DNA of 64,000 nt from Adiantum capillus-veneris (lineage: Eukaryota > Streptophyta > Polypodiopsida > Polypodiales > Pteridaceae), in assembly GCA_014529385.2 (NCBI GenBank), contig CM043959.1, forward strand, positions 57,762,753 through 57,826,752, in the 5' to 3' direction. Shown one piece after another: positions 1 to 11,659 of this stretch (the stretch's first letter is position 1; every line of letters starts with the position of its first letter). Both the position numbers and the translations under genes were made by a program. A model generated the notes under the pieces. The model worked only from the letters and a program-made list of their open reading frames with translations. It was not told where the DNA came from and did no database searches.

Positions 1-1
1 C

Positions 2-1844
2 TTTGATGGAGCTTTTCGACGAGCCACATGAAAAGCAAGGGGAGGGCTAGTGTTGCTCAACCCAAGTGGGGAGGTGGTCATGAAAGAGAAGGTCAATCTA
101 CCAGGTTCAACTAGCAACAATGAAGCAGAATACGACACACTACTTCATGGTTTAAAGATATGCATTGGCCAAGGTATACAACGTCTCATGGTAAAAGGGG
201 ATGCACTTCTCATTGTGAAGCAAATTCTAGGCATTTGGGCATGCAAGAATGAAAGCCTAAGGACAAAAGTTCATGCCATTCATAGATTTTTTAATCAATT
301 TGAAGAAGTGCAACTATATCATATTCCTAGGAAACAGAATGAAGATGCCGATTTACTTGCACAACAAGCAGTTACATGTGCTGAGAAAGAAGTGCAGGTC
401 ATCATGGTGGCAGCAACTGTCAAGCAACCGAGATACCAGGGATTGGAGTCATTGGCTCCCATTATTAGCTACATTTTGGAGGGTGAGTTTCCACAAGACT
501 TCACGAAGGCTCAAAAGAGGAGACTCATGAAAAAGGCAAATACGTATCTCTTCCTAGAAGGATCCCTCTATCAACGAGGGAAGGATCAAGTGTGCAGAAG
601 AGTACCAACTACCAAGGAAATTCCAACCATTCTAAAAGGTTTGCATGAAGAGGCATGTGGTGGTCATTTTGCCCAAGAGTTAACTGTGAAGAAGATTTTT
701 CTTGCGGGGTATGTTTGGCCAAGTCTGCATGTGGATGTCCAACATTGGTGTAAAAGTTGTCACAATTGTCAGGTAAATGGGAATAGAAGATTGGTTTATG
801 GTCCAAGGCAAATCGTGCTTGCAAATGGACCCTTTGAAAAGTGGGGCATTGATGCTATGGGTCCTTTGCCTATGACAAAAAATTGGTAAACTCTACATTC
901 TAGTGGCTGTAGACTATATGACTACGTGGGTGGAAGCACAAAGTGTGGCAAAGGTAAATGAGAGGACAGTGAGAAAATTTGTCTACACTCATATTTTTTG
1001 TAGATTTGACACACCTTTGGAGATTGTTTCTGATAATGGTCCAGGGTTTAGAAAGGGCTTGCTCACGGAAGTCTGTGAAGAACTTCACATTCTACATCAT
1101 CACAGTACACCCTACTATCCCCAATCAAATGGTCTGGTAGAAAAAGCTAATGGTGTCATTGCAGGCATCATTAGAAATATGGTGAGAAACAAGACAAAGT
1201 TGTGGGATGACTTCTTGGATGGTGCCTTGTGGGCGTATCGAACCACATATAGGGAAGCCACGGAGTTTACACCATTTCACCTGGTCTATGGTCAAGAGGC
1301 TTTACAACCAATTGAGCTCAACATTCCAACAATGCGACTTCATGGCAAAGTAGCACAAGATGATCAAGAAGCATGGATGGATCGACTTCTTACCTTAGCT
1401 GAGCTTGAGTGGAAAAGAGAAGCAGCATACGAGTGCTACAAGAGGAAAGCTATGCATGCAAAGGAGAAGCTTGACAAGAAACTAAAGGACAAAGGCATCA
1501 ATGAAGGAGATCTTGTGCTAAGGTATGACAATCGACTCGATAATCGTTTTGATGCCAAATTTGAAACTAGATGGCAAGGGCCATACATAGTTAAGAAGGT
1601 TTTCAATTCAAGTTACTATCAACTTATGGACTTGAATGGGAAAGAGCACTCTAGGAAGGTAAATGGTTATCTCTTGAAGCCCTATTTGAGTCGCCTTCTA
1701 CCAAAGGATCTACCAAAGATCTGTCAAAGGGCAGCTGTCTCATGTAAGTATTGTTACATGAAGCATGAGTGTAACTCCAGCCAAAATTCTGAGGGGCCAA
1801 ACAATGAAGATCTCGTCAAGGACTCTGGAGCACTCTTTTTGTAA
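2..1844 (+). pseudogene. gypsy family A pol 3' part: RNase H + integrase (broken)
   Basis: Carboxy-terminal part of a Ty3/gypsy polyprotein. It opens with an RNase H of the RVT_3 (second, archaeal-like) type: FDGAF near position 2, then NNEAEYDTLLHGLK and GDALLIVKQ. It continues with the integrase zinc-binding region (H...CKSCHNC near 640-780) and an integrase core with the acidic triad in GIDAMGP, SDNGPGF and NGLVEKANG. An SH3-like C-terminus follows (LVLRYDNRLDNRF, GPYIVKK); no chromodomain is seen. Breaks: an in-frame TGA at 29-31, and a one-base length change in the A run at about 876-882 that ends the first frame at 889. The rest of the integrase reads in another frame from about 879. 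The left end runs off the window. The ORF stops just before the polypurine tract and LTR, which fixes orientation. Not functional as it stands. Confidence 0.9.
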
Positions 1845-1880
1845 AAGATGCTCTATGATGGTACATGAATATACCATCAT

Positions 1881-1896
1881 CCTGGGGGAGGGCTAA
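1881..1896 (+). other. Polypurine tract of gypsy A
   Basis: The purine-rich CCTGGGGGAGGGCTAA immediately precedes the TG that opens the LTR. The same GGGGGAGGGCTAA precedes the family B LTR at 53053, so the two families share the plus-strand priming site. Confidence 0.75.
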
Positions 1897-3626
1897 TGAT
1901 AGCCGTTTTTCGGCTCTCCGTAATTGCCATAGTGAGTTAACCCACCCTACCAAAATCATCCAAACACTGTGGCTATCCCTACCATTTCACTGTATATAGG
2001 TGTGTGTGAGTTAGGGGACTTTTCCCATATCTTCTTAAAAACCCTCAATTAGCTAATCACTGGGCTAGTTGAGCCAAAAGATAAAAAAATAATAAAAATA
2101 AAATTTGTTAGTATATTATGGCCCATTTGTATGTAAATATTTCATTGTATATAGGGCCTAAATAAATTCATAATTATTTTGGTATTTATTTAAATATTTC
2201 TACCTATGGTGTGTTATTTATGCTATGTACATTGACTCACCATTACCATATTTTTTCTTACCATTTTGCATACTCTTTATTCTATATAAAAATAATTTCA
2301 TGCAAGGTTCTCTTATTTTTGGTGTAACTCCATCCCAACAAAAATCCAAAAAAACTAGTTCTATTTATGTGTGTATTTTTTCACTATTGTGATTTTTTCC
2401 TTCCTACATCTATTCTCTATTACTCTCATAAATTAGACCACCAAAAATATTCATCTTTTTATGGTAGACTTATAATAAGAGAGATTTATTTTGACCCCTT
2501 TATATTTTTTCCACCTATATTATTTATATTTGACATGTACATATTTTTTTAGACCCCGCAATATTTGATTTTCTTAGTTGTACTATTCACTTATATCATG
2601 ATCTCAACAATATCTTCAATTATAGACCTACCAAATAAGGTCAAGGGTATGTGGCATGCATGCATGCACTATGGGGGGCTCACTCTTGGAGGTATTCAAA
2701 AGAATCATCCAAAGAAGGACCTCACAAGGACTTTGTGCAGTGAAAAAAAACAGTCGGTTTTGCTGAATTTTTAAAGATCACATGCTCCCCGAATTTGAAA
2801 AAGGAGATACAAACAAAAGTTGTAGCTCGTGTGCTGAACTTTTACCTCAAATTTTTTCATATTTTTTGGATCTATGAGCTGTGAGCTATGATTTTATTGG
2901 TGGACCCCAGTTTGCCCATGCTATGCAGCCACACTCCCTCCTCCACTTTATCATTTTCCTCTTTCACACACACTTCTCTACTCATCATCCCCACCTCTCT
3001 CACCACTCCTCTTTGCACCCTACTCACCTTCTTCTCAACCTTGAAGAATAAGAGAAACCATGGTGAACTCATGTCTCCTACACACACTTCCATTCCAAAA
3101 TTGACCACCTAGTCTCATTTTTCCTCATCCATATTACCCATATCTATAAAAAAACCACAAAACTCAGCCTCTTCTCTTGAAAGACAGCATCATGGTGATT
3201 GATTACTCATGTTCACTTACCTTGGCTCCCAAAGAAGGTCAAGAGTGGAGAAAAAACGTACCATAAAAGCTAGTGGACCATCAACAAGCGTCTTAATTGA
3301 CCCTACTCAAGACACTTGGAGCATCAACATTGTAAGAAATCCATGTTTTCTTACCTATTAAGAGTTTTTTCTTCCTTATTTGTATCCTACTTGGATACTT
3401 CCATTGTAAATATCCAATTCCATTTGTAAATCAATAAAAATACTAACTCTACTAGTTTACTAACACTAACCTACTATGAAAAGTCCTATCACCTCCACTT
3501 CTCTCCTCTCTCTCTTCTTCATCTATCCCCACCAACTTCTTGATAATTCCAAGCAAAAGAAATTAGATAAGTGCTGAAAATTTCACCCAACCATGGTTAG
3601 AGGAGTAACCCTAGCCCTCAAAATTG

Positions 3627-3636
3627 CTATAAAAGG
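3627..3636 (+). promoter_or_regulatory. Candidate LTR A promoter TATA box
   Basis: CTATAAAAGG is the best TATA match in the LTR, about 1.73 kb from its start and 0.9 kb before its end. The matching position in LTR copy 2 is 8372-8381. Confidence 0.5.
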
Positions 3637-4290
3637 AGGGTGTAGCTAGCACAAAAATGGGAGGGAGCCATAAGCAAGAGAACTATGCTATAGCTTGAGA
3701 AGCCAAGCTCAACCTCTCTAGAAGGAGCTCTTGAGTGGAAGCTCATTGTCTTATGCATATGCATGTGTTGTATTAGGGGTGATTAGCAAGGGAACTCTAT
3801 GCCATTGTAAGAGAGAGTGATCATTCAATTGAGAGTAGGAAATCTATCATTTCTCCTACTAGTGTAAGCCCAACATTTGCTGAATCAAGGAGGGTGGATT
3901 TGGACTAAGCTTGGATACTTTGTCTCTCTTCCAACGTAAAGTAATGGACAACAATGATGTGTAAGTGTCTTGGTGTTTTTTTAAGTTCTTGATAGCTTGT
4001 CTGTGGGTGTTGTCGTCAATTCAGCCATAAATTCCACATACTGTAAGAGGGCAACAGGGTGGAGAGGACTCCCCTAGCCTTAAGACAGTGATTGGGGTGG
4101 ATTTTCTTGTGATGTGTTGTGGTGTAATTTACTCAAGCTATGTTGAACAAATACTAATCTCACTTTGATTGGTCGTGACAGATTTGTAAGAAGGTATTAA
4201 TGCAACTAGCATCCCTTCCCCCTTCTCTCTCTTTCTTACATATATAATTGTGTTTGCTTGATCACTGCGGATACATTTCAAAGCAGCCGG

Positions 4291-4292
<2 letters not shown>

Positions 4293-4366
<74 letters not shown>
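4293..4366. repeat. (CT)n microsatellite in LTR A1
   Basis: Uninterrupted CT dinucleotides, about 37 units. The same place in LTR A2 (about 9041-9126) holds a longer array interrupted by CC and GTC. Confidence 0.95.
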
Positions 4367-4368
<2 letters not shown>

Positions 4369-4546
4369 ACGCGTCCTAGTTCGCATCCAAAACTAGGTGG
4401 TGCCCTAAATTTGTGTAGGATTAGGTTGTGGGTTTGTCCGTGTGTTTGTTGTTTTTTTCCAACCCCAACCCAATTGAGCAGCACGGGAGCCTAGAAGAGT
4501 ACTTAGAGGCCACTCTTCTTGTTGCCCGTCTCGGACCGCCTCAAAT

Positions 4547-4563
4547 TGGTGCCCCCAGTGAGG
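4547..4563 (+). other. Primer-binding site of gypsy A (unidentified tRNA)
   Basis: TGGTGCCCCCAGTGAGG lies 3 nt after the LTR end. Gypsy B has TGGCGCCCCCATGGAGG at the corresponding place (36925), so this is a conserved lineage PBS. It is neither the initiator-Met nor the tRNA-Asp-like site used by other elements in the window. The primer tRNA was not identified. Confidence 0.65.
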
Positions 4564-4618
4564 AAGGCTTGTGTATGTTTTGTGTAGGTTCAATCTTTAG
4601 CATAGGCAAGTAGTTTTC

Positions 4619-4831
4619 ATGAATCACGAGAATTTGTATGATCCCTTCATTCCCATTGCAAGGCAAAAGGTGCACATAATTGTTAGTACTAAGTTGCAAT
4701 TTCAACGAGTAATTCACAAGATTTTAGGTCCGCTTAGGTTGGCCGAGATAAATGCTTCAGTGAGTCCTTTTATTTTTCCTCTCATTAGGTACGACCTTAG
4801 TCTGGATGTCTATATTTTTGTTTTGTTTTAA
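4619..4831 (+). CDS. Short leader ORF 1 upstream of gypsy A gag
   Basis: A 70-codon ORF (ATG at 4619) between the PBS and gag. Its second half (SPFIFPLIRYDLSLDVYIF) resembles that of the next ORF (NPVILPLIDYHRSFDVNIF) and an ORF before gypsy B gag (QPFILPLVQGNLPFEFLMY). Recurrence in two families and a tandem pair argue against chance. No known domain; the hydrophobic C-terminus is the only evident feature. It could be a leader peptide or a remnant of a longer gag N-terminus. Confidence 0.4.
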   Translation: MNHENLYDPFIPIARQKVHIIVSTKLQFQRVIHKILGPLRLAEINASVSPFIFPLIRYDLSLDVYIFVLF

Positions 4832-4852
4832 GAATTAAGGCATGCATAGACC

Positions 4853-5071
4853 ATGGATAATGGCCCAAGAATAGAGGTTTTTCCCTTCCATTTCACTCCA
4901 CACATTAGAGTAAACATTGCAATTAGTAGAGAAATCCATTTTCAACAACGTATGGTGTTCATGTTTGGTGCCCAAAGAGTAGGAGAAATTCTCGCGTCAC
5001 CAAACCCTGTCATCCTACCTCTTATTGATTATCATAGGTCATTTGATGTGAATATTTTTATTTTGTTGTAG
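4853..5071 (+). CDS. Short leader ORF 2 upstream of gypsy A gag
   Basis: A 72-codon ORF (ATG at 4853) that looks like a diverged tandem copy of the ORF ending 21 bp upstream. It shares a pattern of hydrophobic V/I residues, a glutamine/phenylalanine middle and a closing PVILPLIDYHRSFDVNIF block. It ends about 88 bp before the first gag ATG. Function unknown. Confidence 0.4.
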   Translation: MDNGPRIEVFPFHFTPHIRVNIAISREIHFQQRMVFMFGAQRVGEILASPNPVILPLIDYHRSFDVNIFILL

Positions 5072-5158
5072 AAATAGATTGCAATTTAGAAAATATTATT
5101 GTGAAAATCTTTTAAAGAAATAAAAAACAAAAACGTGCGTCACTTTGAAATCAATTCA

Positions 5159-5976
5159 ATGGAGAGCCAACGCCAAATGTATGGATATCCTCTTTTCTTT
5201 GGAGAGCCTGGAGAGGATGCAGAATTATTTTTAGCGAATTTCAAGATGTCTTGCCGTATCAAGAGGATAGTAACTGATCAAGAACGCGTAGAGATGTTTG
5301 AAGTGGTCCTTAGGAAAGATGCTAGCACTTGGTTTGACTCGTTGCCTGAGGAAGTTAAAGGGAATTACACGGAAGTTGTGAATCATTTCAAGAGATACTT
5401 CTTTGATTCCCAAAACACTCAAAAACTATGGCAAGACATTGTTTCTCATAAGCAAAAAGACCTAGATGACTACTACTTGTACAAGCAGAGTTTTTACGTC
5501 TTTGGGCTGTATGGGTGAGAAATGTTGCTAACCCTGGTGATGGTGCAGAGTTCCTAAAGAAGGAGAGGTTCATAGCCGGACTCTTTCCTGACCTTAAGAT
5601 AAAAGTTGAGGCGAGTGCACCTGCTACCTTTGATGCAGCTGAAACTAGGGCTGTTGAGAAATATAGAAAACTCAAGTTCCTAAGGGGAGAGGTTCCAATA
5701 GAAGGTCTTAGACCCAAAGGTAAGTCACAAGCATCGACATCTAGGGAGCTTCCTGAGGTAACAACTGAAGTAATCCAAAAGTTAAATGAATCTTTAAGTA
5801 GCCTGTCAATTCACCTTGCACAAGCTGTAGGTCCAAGGGGACAAGCAAAGAAGTCTGAAGAGCGAGATCCACGACCTAGGAGAGTCTTGCAATGTTGGAA
5901 TTGCGGAGTGTCTGGACATGGGATGTATAATTGTCCTTGTCCCTATGACCTCTCAAGATTCCTTTTTAAATCCTAG
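5159..5976 (+). pseudogene. gypsy A gag (retrotransposon capsid/nucleocapsid), frameshifted
   Basis: Plant gypsy gag: a capsid-like retrotrans_gag region (ELFLANFKMSCRIKR, DASTWFDSLPEEV, FKRYFFDSQNTQKLWQDI), then a charged linker and a CCHC zinc knuckle CWNCGVSGHGMYNC near 5890-5935. The start at 5159 is the ATG nearest the conserved block; an ATG-less extension reaches 5135. A one-base deletion at about 5487 puts the second half (from about 5488) in another frame. No protease or RT follows; the internal region is cut off soon after the zinc knuckle. The neighbours (PBS and leader ORFs upstream) agree with a 5' internal region. Confidence 0.85.
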
Positions 5977-6394
5977 TTGGTAATTTGAAGGTTCATTCAT
6001 TTATCAACCTTAATTCCTACTTTCATTAATTATCTACCAGCAACCAAGTTTATTTAGAAAATACAAGCGAGTTTTTGCCATAGGCATTTGATGGTTAATG
6101 TCTCTTCGGAAATGCCAACTTTTTAAGTTCAATCCCCGTTTTTGCCGATTCCCAGGTTTTTTTTTGCAATCCTTTGCCATCCATGGGCATCTCCATGGAA
6201 GCTTGTAGAGTTTCGGTTCAAACAACACGGAGATCAATTCCGCGAAGTTATCCCCTATCTCCCCCATCCCGTATTTGCAAACAACCTTGAAATTGAAAAC
6301 TTTAGAAATACTCTTCAATATCAAAAATTGAACTACTTGTATCGAGCTTAGACAACTACTCTTTTTGTATGGTGCCTAGCTTTCCATTTTAGGA
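5977..6394. other. Non-coding stretch after gag
   Basis: No convincing coding potential. The family A element breaks off here and the sequence passes into the AAGCTT-rich tandem array at about 6395. An overlapping minus ORF (6034-6324) shows no recognisable domain. Confidence 0.5.
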
Positions 6395-6641
6395 AGCTAT
6401 AAGGTCATCCTATAATTTATGAGTTTTCTAGCTTTCCATTAAAGCTTAAACCTAAAATACAAGGTAGTCACTCAAGCTTATACCTAAGTGCAAAGTTACC
6501 ATTAATGCTTAGCTTACGAGAGAAAATCTACCTTTGAAGCTTAACTTTATGATGCATAGACGCTCTTATCACTTGACCCTAATTGCAAGGTTTTCATTAA
6601 AGCTTAAACCTAAAATACAAGTTAGTCACTAAAGCTTACAC
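6395..6641. repeat. AAGCTT tandem array, left part
   Basis: The first ~1.5 units of the array that continues at 9304. The landmark CATTAAAGCTTAAA occurs at 6437 and 6595 (158 bp apart). The array is interrupted at 6642 by a solo LTR; counting across the insertion keeps the ~160-bp phase. Confidence 0.85.
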
Positions 6642-9039
6642 TGATAGCCGTTTTTTGGCTCACAGTAATTGCCATAGTGAGTTAACCCACCCTACCAAAA
6701 TCATCCAAACACTGTGGCTATCCCTACCATTTCACTGTATACAGGTGTGTGTGAGTTAGGGGACTTTTCCCATATCTTCTTAAAAACCCTCAATTAGCTA
6801 ATCACTGGGCTAGTTGAGCCAAAAAAATAAAAAAAATAAAAATTATAAGTATATTATGGCCCATTTGTGTGTAAATATTTCTTTGTATATAGGGCCTAAA
6901 TAAAATGATTTTTCATAATTCTTTTGGTATTTATTTAAATATTTCTACCTATGGTGTGTTATTTCGGCTATGTATATTGACTCACCATTACCATATTTTT
7001 TCTTACCATTTTGCATACTCTTTATTCCATATAAAAATATTTTCATGCAAGTTTCTCTTATTTTTGGTGTAACTCCATCCCAACAAAAATCCAAAAAAAC
7101 TAGTTCTATTTATGTGTGTATTTTTTCACTATTGTGATTTTTTCCTTCCTACATCTATTCTCTATTACTCTCATAAATTAGACCACCAAAAATATTCATC
7201 TTTTTATGGTAGACTTATAATAAGAGAGATTTATTTTGACCCCTTTATATTTTTTCCACCTATCTTATTTATATTTGACATGTACATATTTTTTTAGACC
7301 CCGCAATATTTGATTTTCTTAGTTGTAATATTCACTTATATCATGATCTCAACAATATCTTCAATTATAGACCTACCAAATAAGGTCAAGGGTATGTGGC
7401 ATGCATGCATGCACTATGGGGGGCTCACTCTTGGAGGTATTCAAAAGAATCATCCAAAGAAGGACCTCACAAGGACTTTGTGCAGTGAAAAAAAACAGTC
7501 GGTTTTGCTGAATTTTTAAAGATCACATGCTCCCCGAATTTGAAAAAGGAGATACAAACAAAAGTTGTAGCTCGTGTGCTGAACTTTTACCTCAAATTTT
7601 TTCATATTTTTTGGATCTACGAGCTGTGAGCTATGATTTTATTGGTGGACCCCAGTTTGCCCATGCTATGCAGCCACACTCCCTCCTCCACTTTATCATT
7701 TTCCTCTTTCACACACACTTCTCCACTCATCATCCCCACCTCTCTCACCACTCCTCTTTGCACCCTACTCACCTTCTTCTCAACCTTGAAGAATAAGAGA
7801 AACCATGGTGAACTCATGTCTCCTACACACACTTCCATTCCAAAATTGACCACCTAGTCTCATTTTTCCTCATCCATATTACCCATATCTATAAAAAAAC
7901 CACAAAACTCAGCCTCTTCTCTTGAAAGACAGCATCATGGTGATTGATTACTCATGTTCACTTACCTTGGCTCCCAAAGAAGGTCAAGAGTGGAGAAAAA
8001 ACGTACCATAAAAGCTAGTGGACCATCAACAAGCGTCTTAATTGACCCTACTCAAGACACTTGGAGCATCAACATTGTAAGAAATCCATGTTTTCTTACC
8101 TATTAAGAGTTTTTTCTTTCTTATTTGTATCCTACTTGGATACTTCCATTGTAAATATCCAATTCCATTTGTAAATCAATAAAAATACTAACTCTACTAG
8201 TTTACTAACACTAACCTACTATGAAAAGTCCTATCACCTCCACTTCTCTCCTCTCTCTCTTCTTCATCTATCCCCACCAACTTCTTGATAATTCCAAGCA
8301 AAAGAAATTAGATAAGTGCTGAAAATTTCACCCAACCATGGTTAGAGGAGTAACCCTAGCCCTCAAAATTGCTATAAAAGGAGGGTGTAGCTAGCACAAA
8401 AATGGGAGGGAGCCATAAGCAAGAGAACTATGCTATAGCTTGAGAAGCCAAGCTCAACCTCTCTAGAAGGAGCTCTTGAGTGGAAGCTCATTGTCTTATG
8501 CATATGCATGTGTTGTATTAGGGGTGATTAGCAAGGGAACTCTATGCCATTGTAAGAGAGAGTGATCATTCAATTGAGAGTAGGAAATCTATCATTTCTC
8601 CTACTAGTGTAAGCCCAACATTTGCTGAATCAAGGAGGGTGGATTTGGACTAAGCTTGGATACTTTGTCTCTCTTCCAACGTAAAGTAATGGACAACAAT
8701 GATGTGTAAGTGTCTTGGTGTTTTTTTAAGTTCTTGATAGCTTGTCTGTGGGTGTTGTCGTCAATTCAGCCATAAATTCCACATACTGTAAGAGGGCAAC
8801 AGGGTGGAGAGGACTCCCCTAGCCTTAAGACAGTGATTGGGGTGGCTTTTCTTGTGATGTGTTGTGGTGTAATTTACTCAAGCTATGTTGAACAAATACT
8901 AATCTCACTTTGATTGGTCGTGACAGATTTGTAAGAAGGTATTAATGCAACAAGCATCCCTTCCGCCTTCTCTCTCTTTCTTACATATATAATTGTGTTT
9001 GCTTGATCACTGCGGATACATTTCAAAGCAGCCTGAGCA

Positions 9040-9128
<89 letters not shown>

Positions 9129-9303
9129 ACGCGTCCTAGTTCGCATCCAAAACTAGGTGGTGCCCCAAATTTGTGTAGGATTAGGTTGCGGGTTTGTCCG
9201 TGTGTTTGTTGTTTTTTTCCAACCCCAACCCAATTGAGCAGCACGGGAGCCTAGAAGAGTGCTTAGAGGCCACTCTTCTTGTTGCCCGTCCCGGACCGCC
9301 TCA
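6642..9303 (+). mobile_element. Gypsy A solo LTR (2662 bp) inside a tandem array
   Basis: Near-identical to 1897-4543 along its whole length, beginning TGATAGCC and ending GACCGCCTCA. It is flanked by ACAC on both sides (6638-6641 and 9304-9307), consistent with a short target duplication. Removing the LTR and one ACAC restores the phase of the surrounding repeat. No PPT or PBS adjoins it, so it is a solo LTR left by LTR-LTR recombination. TATA candidate at 8372-8381; CT-rich microsatellite at about 9041-9126. Confidence 0.9.
8372..8381 (+). promoter_or_regulatory. Candidate TATA box of solo LTR A2
   Basis: CTATAAAAGG in the same context as the TATA candidate at 3627 of the other LTR copy. 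Confidence 0.45.
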
Positions 9304-10400
9304 ACACCTAAGTGCAAAGTTACCATTAAATCTTAGCTTACGAGAGAAAATCTACCTTTGAAGCTTAACTTTATGATGCATAGATACTCTTATCACTTGA
9401 CCCTAATTGCAAGGTTTCCATTAAAGCTTAAACCTAAAAATACAAAGTAGTTAGTAAAGCTTACATCTAAGTGCAAAGTCACCACCATTAAAGCTTAGCT
9501 TACAAGAAAAAATCTACCTTTGAAGCTTAACTTTATGAGGCATAGATACTCTTATCACTTGACCCTAATTGCAAGGTTTCCATTAAAGCTTAAAACCTAA
9601 AAATGCAAGGTAATCACTAAAGCTTACATCTAAGTGCAAAGTTACCATTAAATCTTAGCTTATGGGTGCAAATCTACCTTTGAAGCTGAACTTTATGATG
9701 TGTAGATACTTTTATCACTTAACCCTAAGTGCAAGGTTTCCATTAAAGCTTAAAACCTAAAAATGCAAGGTAATCACTAAAGCTTACATCTAAGTGCAAA
9801 GTTACCGTTAAAGCTTAGATTACAAGAGAAAATATACCTTTGATGCTTAACTTTATGAGGCATAGATACTTTTATTACTTGACCCTAATTGCAAGGTTTC
9901 CATTAAAGCTTAAAACCTAAAAATGCAAGGTAATCACTAAAGCTTACATCTAAGTGCAAAGTTACCATTAAAGCTTAACTTACGGGTGCAAATCTACCTT
10001 TGAAGCTTAACTTTATGATGTGTAGATACTTTTATCACTTAACCCTAAGTGCAAGGTTTCCATTAAAGCTTAAAACCTAAAAATGCAAGGTAATCACTAA
10101 AGCTTACATCTAAGTGCAAAGTTACCATTAAAGCTTAGCTTATGGGTGCAAGTCTACCTTTGAAGCTTAGCTTTATGATGCGTAGATACTCTTATCACTT
10201 AACCCTAATTGCAAGGTTTCCATTAAAGCTTAAAACCTAAAAATGCAAGGTAATCACTAAAGCTTACATCTAAGTGCAAAGTTACCATTAAAGCTTAGCT
10301 TACGAGTGCAAATCTACCTTTGAAGCGTAATTTAATGATGCATAACTACCATTAATACTTAACCCTAATTCCAAGGTTACCATTAAAGCTTAAACCTAAA
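9304..10400. repeat. 160-bp tandem array with ~32-bp sub-units
   Basis: The landmark CATTAAAGCTTAAA recurs at 9419, 9581, 9741, 9901, 10061 and 10221, i.e. 160-162 bp apart, about seven units here and over eight with the left part. Within each unit the AAGCTT-type core recurs at roughly 31-37 bp in diverged form, so the 160-bp unit is a higher-order repeat of about five short monomers. No coding potential. Confidence 0.9.
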
Positions 10401-11425
10401 ATGATGCACATAAACCTTCCTAGTATTAAAACAAATGGATTAATAATCCTACTAGAAATGAAGATTACCTCCTCTAAGCAAGAGGGAAGTGTGTTGAAGT
10501 CCTTCTTGAAGAGATGTGAGGCTCAAGGAGGAAGGAAAGGGATTTATGGTGAAGAGGAGGGAGAGAGGAGCTTCTTCACAAAACCCTCAAGGGTTTGGCC
10601 TTCAAGAGTGGGAGAGAGTTGAGGGTTTGGCCTTCAAGAGAGGGAGAGAGCAAGAGTAAGGTTTAATGGAAACCTTGAGTTACTTAAGCATAGTCTTGAG
10701 CATGGCAAGTATGCAAGTAGCTTAGCAATATGTGTATTGTGTAAAAATATAAAGGAGAGGGGGTGTTTATATAGGAAATGGTGGGTGGAATTCTCTTCTC
10801 AATTCCTATTGGACCCCAATTCTCTTCTTAATTCCTATTGGACCCAAATTCTCTTCTCAAATGCTATTGGACCCTATTTCTCTTCTCAAATGCTATTGGA
10901 CCCCAACTCTCTTCTTAATTCCTATTGGACCCCAATTTTCTTCTTAGTTTTATCTCTTAACTTTATCTTTCAGTCAAGTTAGTCCCTTTTTCTCCTAGTT
11001 CCCGATCATGATCAGTTCCCACGCGGCTTTTGACGAAGAAGTATAAAAATAATCTCAATCTTTGGAAAAATATAGGGATGACGTAATTTTTTATCCGAAA
11101 TATCCTTGTCTTTTCATTTTGGATTAAAGTCTTGTTGTCCGCATGGCTTTTTTGTCAGTCTTGCTTTTTCTAAATTACTTTCTAGGCTGAAAAAGTCCCG
11201 AATGGCTCTAGGTTTTAGGGAGGGACCTTACAGATTTTATAGTAGGACTACTAGGTATTGCACATGGGCATGATTTCATCTGGGTTTTGGTTGATTGTCT
11301 TACCAAGATGTGTATGTTTATTCATATAATAATTGTATCTATGGGTCCTTGCTCAACTTCAAGCTCAAGTGGAGATTGCTCTAGAGGCGAGTTTGTGGCA
11401 TCAATCTCTTTCTTATTTTTGTCTT
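10401..11425. other. Non-coding region, possibly an old LTR
   Basis: No recognisable gene. It contains a short direct duplication of GGGTTTGGCCTTCAAGAG (about 10580-10645) and the minisatellite annotated separately. TTCCTATTGG motifs also occur in the solo LTR at 17303-18896, hinting that this may be part of a related LTR. A terminus could not be fixed. Confidence 0.3.
10801..10945. repeat. ~29-bp minisatellite, five copies
   Basis: Five tandem copies of a unit containing CTATTGGACCC followed by CTCTTCT, starting near 10801, 10830, 10859, 10888 and 10917. Each carries ATTGG, the inverted CCAAT pentamer. Confidence 0.85.
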
Positions 11426-11659
11426 CTATAGGCTAGTGATTTTGGCTTGCATCTTCAAGATATGTTGAGCATTGTATTCTTCTACAAAGGCATCTGCTAC
11501 TTTAATCCTAGAGGTGAGATGTAGATTAGTTGCCCATCCATTTGATTTTATTCTCTCTAGTGTACACTTCATCTTTTCTACAATGTGGTGTGCAAACTGA
11601 GCATACTCCTTGACTTCTTTTATATTGCATGATGGTAAAGAGGTGCTTGCTTCACCCAT
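11426..11659 (-). CDS. Unidentified 77-codon ORF at the 3' end of gypsy C
   Basis: A helical-looking ORF (EVKEYAQFAHHIVEKMK, KVADAFVEEYN) with no recognised domain. It lies downstream of the protease-like and W-V-P regions of gypsy C, where plant gypsy elements often carry an extra ORF. Probably a remnant. Confidence 0.3.
   Translation of the reverse strand: MGEASTSLPSCNIKEVKEYAQFAHHIVEKMKCTLERIKSNGWATNLHLTSRIKVADAFVEEYNAQHILKMQAKITSL

Larger units (their letters stand above)
1897..4543 (+). mobile_element. Gypsy A long terminal repeat, copy 1 (2647 bp)
   Basis: Begins TGATAGCC and ends GACCGCCTCA, with a nearly identical copy at 6642-9303 that ends at the same point. It carries a TATA box near 3627, a CT microsatellite and several meaningless short ORFs. 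Unusually, both flanks carry element sequence: a pol end plus polypurine tract on the left, and a PBS, leader and gag on the right. It is therefore either a shared LTR in a tandem (LTR-internal-LTR-internal) arrangement or a junction of two elements. Confidence 0.88.

Noticed and set aside
2367-3112. Short ORFs repeated at 7112-7857
   Set aside because: They are identical only because the two family A LTRs are nearly identical; no domains or coding bias.
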